Below are positions 59,042-64,000 of a stretch of 64,000 bases of DNA, piece after piece. Origin of the DNA: Acidimicrobiaceae bacterium. GTDB lineage: Bacteria; Actinomycetota; Acidimicrobiia; Acidimicrobiales; RAAP-2. The number at the start of each line of letters is the position of its first letter. Position 1 is the stretch's first letter. The position numbers and the translations under genes were made by a program. The stretch covers positions 1 to 64,000 of the forward strand of contig DAHUZK010000040.1 in NCBI GenBank assembly GCA_027306605.1. Direction: 5' to 3'. The notes below the pieces were generated by a model. The model was not told the origin of the DNA. It did no database searches and saw only the letters and a program-made list of their open reading frames with translations.

Positions 59042-59577
59042 CTTCCCTCCGGATCTCCCGTGGACCCGTTCACCGCGGTGCCCCAGGCATAGGTCTGCTT
59101 TGCGAGCTTCAGGTACAAGAAGGTCTCCGTGGCGCGGACGCCGGGGATGGCTCGTACCGAGTCGTTGAGGACCTGCAGCAGGCGCTCGTCGTCCTCGCAG
59201 ACGACCTCCGCCAGGATGTCGAACGATCCGGCACACATGACCACGTAGTCGACTTCCGGCAGGGTCGAGAGCCTCTCCGCCACCCGCCGGGCATCCCCCT
59301 CCACGGAGATCCCGATCATCGCCTGGCGGGTGAAACCCAGTTGGAGCGGATCGGTCACTGCGACGATCTGGACGATGCCGGACTCGCGCAGCCGTTGGAC
59401 GCGGCGGCGCACGGCCGCCTCCGAGAGCCCGACGTGCTCGGCGATGGCGCCGTACGGCTGCCTGCCGTCGCGCTGGAGCGCCTCGATGATGGCCCGGTTC
59501 GGCGCGTCGAGGAGCGAGCCGGGGGACTGGCCGTCGCCCGGCACCATTGGTTCCAGGTGCTCGTCGGCGTCGGCCAT
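59038..59577 (-). CDS. Lrp/AsnC family transcriptional regulator
   Basis: A 179-residue Lrp-type regulator: helix-turn-helix in residues about 27-75 (LDAPNRAIIEALQRDGRQPYGAIAEHVGLSEAAVRRRVQRL) and a RAM domain after it. About 20 extra N-terminal residues precede the HTH. It probably senses an amino acid or amine and controls itself and the divergent aldehyde/alanine dehydrogenase genes. ATG with GAGGAGGG. In actinomycetes Lrp-type AldR regulates alanine dehydrogenase, which is also present here. Confidence 0.9.
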   Translation of the reverse strand: MADADEHLEPMVPGDGQSPGSLLDAPNRAIIEALQRDGRQPYGAIAEHVGLSEAAVRRRVQRLRESGIVQIVAVTDPLQLGFTRQAMIGISVEGDARRVAERLSTLPEVDYVVMCAGSFDILAEVVCEDDERLLQVLNDSVRAIPGVRATETFLYLKLAKQTYAWGTAVNGSTGDPEGR

Positions 59578-59770
59578 CGGCCCTCCTCGTCCTTGGCGCG
59601 GGTCGCCCGTCGAGACCCACGCTGTGCAGAATTGTGTCACGTCATGGGCCGTCGTCAAGCTGAAACCGTCACAATGATGCCCAAGTATTGCGAAAACGCT
59701 TGTTGAAAGGCCAGGCATCTGTGATCCTTGACGCCAAGGAGGGGGTGGTTGGCAGACCGGAAGGAGCAGC
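59578..59770. promoter_or_regulatory. Divergent regulatory region of the amine-catabolism locus
   Basis: 193 bp, clearly AT-richer than the surroundings. It has a widely spaced dyad (ATTGTG at 59631-59636 with CACAAT at 59670-59675) and a GCGAAAACGC dyad within CAAG-...-CTTG near 59682-59702. A TTGACG (59728-59733) lies before the aldehyde-dehydrogenase start. Lrp-type regulators bind several such half-sites, so this is the likely operator of the locus. No precise -10 is assigned. Confidence 0.5.
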
Positions 59771-61204
59771 ATGCGGAGGTTGCAGAACTTCGTCGGGGGT
59801 GCGTACTGCGACGCCGAGGACGGGCCGACCGCCCCGTTGACCGACCCGAGCACCGGCGCGGCGTTCGCCGAGGCACCGGTGTCCGGTCCGGCCGACGTGG
59901 ACCGGGCCGTCAGGGTGGCGGCCGAAGCCTTCGCGTCGTGGCGGCGCACCACGCCGTCGCAGCGCAGCCTGGCTCTCATCCGAATCGCCGACGCGCTCGA
60001 GGCCAGGGCGGAGGACCTCGTGCGCGCCGAGTGCGAGAACACGGGGAAGCCCCTGCGTCTCACCATGGACGAGGAGATCCCCCCCATGGTCGACCAGATC
60101 CGCTTCTTTGCCGGAGCGGCCCGTCATCTCGAGGGCCTGGCGGCCGCTGAGTACATGGCAGGCCACACGTCGTTCGTGCGCCGTGAACCGCTGGGGGTGT
60201 GCGGTGCGGTGACTCCGTGGAACTACCCGATGATGATGGCCGTGTGGAAGTTCGCGCCCGCGCTGGCGGCGGGGAACACCATGGTGCTCAAACCGTCCGA
60301 CACCACGCCTGTCACGACGCTGCTCATGGCCGAGATCATGGCCGATCACCTTCCGCCCGGTGTCTTCAACGTGGTGTGCGGTGACCGGGACACCGGGCGT
60401 GCCCTCGTCGTGCACGAGACGCCCGCGATGGTGTCCGTCACCGGTTCGGTGCGGGCGGGCATGGACGTCGCCGCCGCCGCCGCACCGACCCTGAAGCGAG
60501 TCCATCTCGAGCTGGGCGGCAAGGCCCCGGTCATCGTCTTCGACGACGCCGATGCCGCGGCGGCGGCGCGCGGGATCGCCGGGGCGGGCTATTTCAACGC
60601 CGGTCAGGACTGCACGGCGGCGACCCGCGTTCTCGCCGGACCGCGCGTCCACGAAGATCTGCTGGCCGCGCTGGTGGAGCAGGCGGAGACGACGACGGTG
60701 GGCGGCGTCGAGAACGGCGACGCCGACTACGGGCCCCTGAACAACGCGCAGCAACTCGAGCGAGTGAGCGAATTCCTGGAGCGGGTCCCGTCACACGCTT
60801 CCGTCGCGACCGGAGGGGCGCACGTCGGGGAGCGGGGCTATTGCTTCGCCCCGACCGTCGTGTCGGGGCTGCGCCAGGAGGACGAGCTCGTGCAGTCGGA
60901 GATCTTCGGTCCCGTGATCACCGTCCAGGAGTTCAGCGACGAGGCCGAGGCACTCGAGTGGGCGAACGGGGTGCAGTACGGCCTGGCGTCGTCGGTGTGG
61001 ACGCAGGACCACGGGCGCGCCATGCGCATGGCGCGAGATCTCGACTTCGGCTGTGTCTGGGTCAACACCCACATTCCACTGGTCGCCGAGATGCCCCACG
61101 GCGGGTTCAAACGTTCCGGCTACGGCAAGGACCTCTCGGCCTACGGTTTCGAGGACTACACGCGTCTGAAGCACGTGATGAGCAACATCGAGGCACCACG
61201 ATGA
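59771..61204 (+). CDS. Aldehyde dehydrogenase, gamma-aminobutyraldehyde dehydrogenase-like
   Basis: A 477-residue ALDH. Catalytic Cys281 is in [13 protein letters not shown] and general base Glu247 in HLELGGKAP; Asn and Lys of the active site are in TPWNYPM and VLKPSDTTP. The stretches NAGQDCTA and [20 protein letters not shown] closely resemble bacterial aminobutyraldehyde dehydrogenases (PatD/YdcW), which oxidise 4-aminobutanal to GABA with NAD. That aldehyde is the product of the divergent putrescine-type aminotransferase. The stop overlaps the next start (ATGA). Good GGAAGGAG site. Confidence 0.86.
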   Translation: MRRLQNFVGGAYCDAEDGPTAPLTDPSTGAAFAEAPVSGPADVDRAVRVAAEAFASWRRTTPSQRSLALIRIADALEARAEDLVRAECENTGKPLRLTMDEEIPPMVDQIRFFAGAARHLEGLAAAEYMAGHTSFVRREPLGVCGAVTPWNYPMMMAVWKFAPALAAGNTMVLKPSDTTPVTTLLMAEIMADHLPPGVFNVVCGDRDTGRALVVHETPAMVSVTGSVRAGMDVAAAAAPTLKRVHLELGGKAPVIVFDDADAAAAARGIAGAGYFNAGQDCTAATRVLAGPRVHEDLLAALVEQAETTTVGGVENGDADYGPLNNAQQLERVSEFLERVPSHASVATGGAHVGERGYCFAPTVVSGLRQEDELVQSEIFGPVITVQEFSDEAEALEWANGVQYGLASSVWTQDHGRAMRMARDLDFGCVWVNTHIPLVAEMPHGGFKRSGYGKDLSAYGFEDYTRLKHVMSNIEAPR

Positions 61205-62322
61205 TCATCGGCGTCCCCAGCGAGATCAAGACCGACGAGTGGCGGGTTGCGCTCACGCCGGCCGGAGTTCGTGAGCTCACCTCCGCCGGCCATGACGTGC
61301 TCGTCGAGAGGGGAGCGGGCATGGGTTCGGCCATCGCCGACGCCGAATTCGTGCGGACCGGGGCCAAGATCGTCGACGATGCAGATGAGGTCTGGGGCGC
61401 GGCCGACCTCGTCTGCAAGGTGAAGGAGCCGGTGCCCGACGAATTCCACCGGCTGGGCGCGCGCGGTGACCAGACGCTCTTCACCTACCTCCATCTCGCT
61501 GCGTCGCGGGGGTGCACGGAGGCCCTCGTTGCCGCGGGCAACGTCGCCATCGCCTACGAGACTGTCCGCCTCGAGGACAACACGCTGCCGCTCCTGGCCC
61601 CGATGAGCGAGGTGGCGGGACGCATGGCGCCCCTCATGGGTGCGCACCACCTGATGCGCCCGGGGGGCGGACGCGGCGTCCTCGTCTCCGGGGTGCCGGG
61701 GGTGCGCTGCGGGCGCGTGGTGATCCTGGGCGCAGGCGTGGCCGGCTTCGCGGCCGCCACGATCGCGGTGGGCCTGCACTCGGAGGTCTTCGTGCTCGAT
61801 CGCAATCTCGACCGGTTGCGGGAGGTGGACCACCACTTCCGGGGCGCGCTCGAGACGATCGCCTCGTCCGAGCACGCCATCGAGGAGGTCTGCATCGAGG
61901 CCGACGTCGTGATCGGTGCCGTGCTCGTGGTGGGAGCGCGGGCGCCGCACCTGGTCTCCGACGCCCTGGTGGAGAAGATGCGGGAGGGGTCGGTACTCGT
62001 GGACATCTCGGTGGACCAAGGTGGGTGCTTCGAATCCACCCGGCCCACGACGCATTCGAACCCGACCTTCGAGGTGCACGGCTCGGTCTTCTACTGCGTG
62101 GCCAACATGCCCGGCGCGGTGCCGCACACGTCGACCTACGCTCTGGCCAACGCGACGCTGCCCTACGTGATCGACATCGCCAACCGTGGGTGGAGGAGGG
62201 CGGTGCGATCGGACAGCGCCCTGTCGGAGGGCGTCAACGTCGTCGGTGGCACCATCGTCTACCGGCCGGTGGCCGAGGCACACGGGCTGCCGTTCACATC
62301 ACTGGACGAGCTGCTCGGCTGA
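61201..62322 (+). CDS. ald: Alanine dehydrogenase
   Basis: A 373-residue alanine dehydrogenase/PNT-family enzyme. [18 protein letters not shown] with the substrate-binding Arg, the catalytic Lys in [11 protein letters not shown] and His in YLHLAASR, the NAD fold [17 protein letters not shown] with the later VFVLDRN, and the C-terminal [21 protein letters not shown] are all typical. It oxidises L-alanine to pyruvate and ammonia with NAD. In this operon it would regenerate pyruvate for the aminotransferase. Start is secure (4-base overlap). Confidence 0.94.
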   Translation: MIIGVPSEIKTDEWRVALTPAGVRELTSAGHDVLVERGAGMGSAIADAEFVRTGAKIVDDADEVWGAADLVCKVKEPVPDEFHRLGARGDQTLFTYLHLAASRGCTEALVAAGNVAIAYETVRLEDNTLPLLAPMSEVAGRMAPLMGAHHLMRPGGGRGVLVSGVPGVRCGRVVILGAGVAGFAAATIAVGLHSEVFVLDRNLDRLREVDHHFRGALETIASSEHAIEEVCIEADVVIGAVLVVGARAPHLVSDALVEKMREGSVLVDISVDQGGCFESTRPTTHSNPTFEVHGSVFYCVANMPGAVPHTSTYALANATLPYVIDIANRGWRRAVRSDSALSEGVNVVGGTIVYRPVAEAHGLPFTSLDELLG

Positions 62323-62329
62323 GGCCGGC

Positions 62330-63523
62330 TCAGCCGAGCTCGGAGCCGAGCACCGAGACGAAGGAGACCATTTCGCCGGGGTAGCCCCCCAGGTTGTGGG
62401 TCATGGCGAGCCCTCGGTCGACCGTGGCCACCTGGCGCTCGGACGGCGCTTCACGGCGCAGCTGGAGCCAGCATTCGAACACCATGCGCAGTCCCGAGGC
62501 GCCGACAGGGTGCCCGAAGCTCTTGAGGCCTCCGTCGGGGTTCACCGGCAGGTCGCCGTCGAGGGCGAAGGTGCCCGCCAGAACCTCCTTCCAGGCCGTC
62601 CCGCGTGCCGCGAAGCCGAGGTCCTCCATCAGCACGAGCTCGGTCGGCGTGAAGCAGTCGTGGACCTCCGCCATGGCCAACTGGTGCCGGGGGTCGGTGA
62701 TGCCGGCCTGGGCGTAGGCGTCGACCGCTGCGGCCTCGCATTCGGGGAAGTGGGTGTAGTCGTAACCGGGGTCGATCAACCCCGAGCCGCTCCCTGCGGC
62801 GAACGACAGCGCCTTGATGTAGAGCGGCTTCTGGGTGTAGCGGTGTGCGTCCTCGGCCCGCACGACGATGGCTGCCGCCGCGCCGTCGGCCACCCCGGCG
62901 CAGTCGAAGACGCCGAGCGTTCCGGCGAGGCGGGGCGATCCGAGTGCCGCTTCCTTCGTGATCTCCCGGCGGAACTGGGCCCGCGGATTGCGTGCACCGT
63001 TGTGATGGTTCTTGACCGCGATGGAGGCGAGCACGTCGGCCATGGTCTCCTGGTCGACGCCGTACTTCTGCGCGTAGGCGGGAGCGACCATGGAGAACAT
63101 GGCGGCGGCGGTCAGAGTGCGCGCCGTCCCGTCGTTGGGTGGGTTCACTGCGTTGAGGCCCTGGAACCCGCTGTCCTTGACCTTCTCGGCGCCGACGGCC
63201 ATCGCCACGTCGTAGGCGCCGGACGCCACCGCGTAGACGGCACCGCGCAGGGCCTCCGATCCTGTGGTGCAGTAGTTCTCCACGCGGGTGACGGGCTTGT
63301 TGTGTAACTGCAGCGGGCGGGCGAGTGTGATGCCGCTCATCCCGCTCTGCGCGGTGCCGAACCAGTAGGCGTCGACATCGTCCTTCGCCACTCCGGCGGA
63401 AGAGAAGGCCTCCGTGCTGGCGTCGACGATCAGGTCGTCGAGGCCCTTCTCCCACAGTTCGGCGAACCGGGTGCATCCCATGCCGATGATGGCCACCTTG
63501 TCTCGGATGCCGTGCGAGCCCAT
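62330..63523 (-). CDS. SCPx-type thiolase (acetyl-CoA acetyltransferase-like)
   Basis: A 397-residue thiolase. The catalytic Cys is in ENYCTTGSEALRGA near residue 85, HDCFTPTE supplies the activating His, and GHPVGASG is the third motif with Cys/Gly replaced as in the SCPx (sterol carrier protein x-like) branch. It probably cleaves or extends acyl-CoA in sterol or branched-chain substrate metabolism. ATG 63521-63523 with GGAGGAG, overlapping the stop of the OB-fold partner gene by one base (TGATG). These partners usually form a complex. Confidence 0.9.
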   Translation of the reverse strand: MGSHGIRDKVAIIGMGCTRFAELWEKGLDDLIVDASTEAFSSAGVAKDDVDAYWFGTAQSGMSGITLARPLQLHNKPVTRVENYCTTGSEALRGAVYAVASGAYDVAMAVGAEKVKDSGFQGLNAVNPPNDGTARTLTAAAMFSMVAPAYAQKYGVDQETMADVLASIAVKNHHNGARNPRAQFRREITKEAALGSPRLAGTLGVFDCAGVADGAAAAIVVRAEDAHRYTQKPLYIKALSFAAGSGSGLIDPGYDYTHFPECEAAAVDAYAQAGITDPRHQLAMAEVHDCFTPTELVLMEDLGFAARGTAWKEVLAGTFALDGDLPVNPDGGLKSFGHPVGASGLRMVFECWLQLRREAPSERQVATVDRGLAMTHNLGGYPGEMVSFVSVLGSELG

Positions 63524-64000
63524 CAGCCGTCTCCTCCCGTTCTCAGCGGTCGCGCCTTCCAGAAGTAGTCGTGGATCCCGTCCGCACTGAAGAGCCGACG
63601 GAACGTCATTTCGACACGCGTGCCGACCGTGATCTCCTCGGCGTCCGCATCGGTCAGCTCCACCGGGTAGCGGCCGCCACCGTCGAAGTCGACGATGGCG
63701 AAGACGATCGGCGGGCTCGGGGAGTACGCGAGCCGATCCACGGTCGATGTGACCACGGTTCCGTTGGCGTCGGCCATCGCAACCGGCACCATGTCGTCCA
63801 CGGCGCCTCCTTCCATCGAAATCCGCGAAGGAGGAAGGTGCACCGCGCCCGACGTCCGGTCCTTGGAACCGACGAAGCCGAACTTCCATTCCTCGTTGCG
63901 GTGCGCCGCCGAACTCGACACGCGGGCCGGTTCGGGCCGTCGCGGCGGTTCGGGCTGGAGCTGCCCGCGCCACGACAAGAACTTCGAGTAGGTGATCGGA
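63523..64000 (-). CDS. OB-fold/DUF35 acyl-CoA-associated protein (partial, 5' end off window)
   Basis: The frame stays open to the window edge, so at least 158 C-terminal residues are seen and the N terminus lies beyond 64000. An EPARVSSSAAHRNEEWKFGFVGSKDR stretch (upstream part typical of HMG-CoA-synthase-like/OB-fold fusion proteins) is followed by the DUF35 OB fold (VDRLAYSPSPPIVFAIVDFDGGGRYPVELTD ... VGTRVEMTFRRLF). No cysteine Zn ribbon is visible in this part. The partner of the coupled thiolase, it likely helps present the acyl-CoA. A TTG at 63978 could be read as a start but family sequence continues upstream. Confidence 0.82.
   Translation of the reverse strand, partial: PITYSKFLSWRGQLQPEPPRRPEPARVSSSAAHRNEEWKFGFVGSKDRTSGAVHLPPSRISMEGGAVDDMVPVAMADANGTVVTSTVDRLAYSPSPPIVFAIVDFDGGGRYPVELTDADAEEITVGTRVEMTFRRLFSADGIHDYFWKARPLRTGGDG

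Noticed and set aside
63976-63978. TTG start for the OB-fold protein
   Set aside because: Sequence typical of the family (TYSKF-like) continues upstream to the window edge, so the gene is 5'-truncated by the window rather than starting here.
1-64000. tRNA, rRNA, IS element or prophage
   Set aside because: I saw no cloverleaf-like segment, no transposase or integrase motif and no phage structural gene in any frame; a tRNAscan or ISfinder search was not possible here.

Overview
The window is very GC-rich, with strong G/C bias at third codon positions. GTG starts, 1-4 base stop/start overlaps (ATGA, GTGA, TGATG) and tight packing of genes on both strands are common. A LexA box of the actinobacterial type (CGAAC-N4-GTTCG), an imuA'-imuB-dnaE2 mutasome, an F420-type luciferase-like oxidoreductase, cydDCAB and many SDR/CoA-type genes point to an actinomycete. 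An uncultured or environmental Acidimicrobiia-like lineage is my best guess, not a proof. I saw no tRNA, rRNA, IS element, prophage or CRISPR array; this looks like ordinary chromosome.

Layout. 1-17 kb: the tail of an ABC solute-binding protein, then mostly unrelated metabolic genes (SDR, chloramphenicol-phosphotransferase-like kinase, CadD-like transporter, TauD dioxygenase, hydrolases, NagB-like deaminase, threonine-dehydratase-like PLP enzyme, DJ-1, HAD, LLM, DUF1360, DUF72, pirin, Gfo/Idh/MocA, CoA transferase, questin-oxidase-like). At 11.1-12.2 kb a five-copy 20-bp tandem repeat precedes a cluster of four very small genes, one of them an internally deleted CBS-domain gene. 17-24.5 kb: aldo-keto reductase, VOC protein, a 9-codon leader peptide coupled to a hypothetical gene and a sugar/H+ symporter, an SDR + DapB-like dehydrogenase pair, a methyltransferase/SnoaL pair and a NYN-domain gene.

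24.5-32.4 kb: a Tat-exported phospholipase C-like enzyme and a DNA-damage block, namely an SRAP/HMCES gene divergent from imuA'-imuB-dnaE2. A LexA box overlaps the imuA' start codon. ImuA' has lost the Walker A lysine, and ImuB is unusually short: it appears to lack two internal polymerase-derived segments. 32.4-33.8 kb: hairpins, a direct repeat and a small membrane protein.

45.0 to 33.8 kb on the minus strand is one nearly gapless run: cydD-cydC-cydA-cydB, a GH15 glucoamylase/trehalase, NDH-2, an SDR and a DapB-like dehydrogenase. It pairs an NADH:quinone oxidoreductase with its low-oxygen terminal oxidase, and its last two genes are paralogues of the pair at 20.7-22.6 kb. 45-47.5 kb: phosphoribosyltransferase and NCS1 nucleobase permease (salvage).

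47.5-55.3 kb: pentose-phosphate/upper-glycolysis cluster (tkt, pgi, gnd, pgl, then rpiA in reverse and zwf). 55.3-62.3 kb: a DUF2505/SnoaL pair, then a divergent amine-catabolism locus. Lrp, class III aminotransferase and FAD amine oxidase lie on one side, aminobutyraldehyde-type dehydrogenase and alanine dehydrogenase on the other. Together these could convert a diamine or omega-amino acid while recycling alanine to pyruvate. 62.3-64 kb: an SCPx-type thiolase coupled to an OB-fold/DUF35 protein that runs off the window.

Two themes recur: -10-like hexamers 5-8 nt before start codons (leaderless transcription), and short tandem duplications of 12-20 bp at gene junctions.
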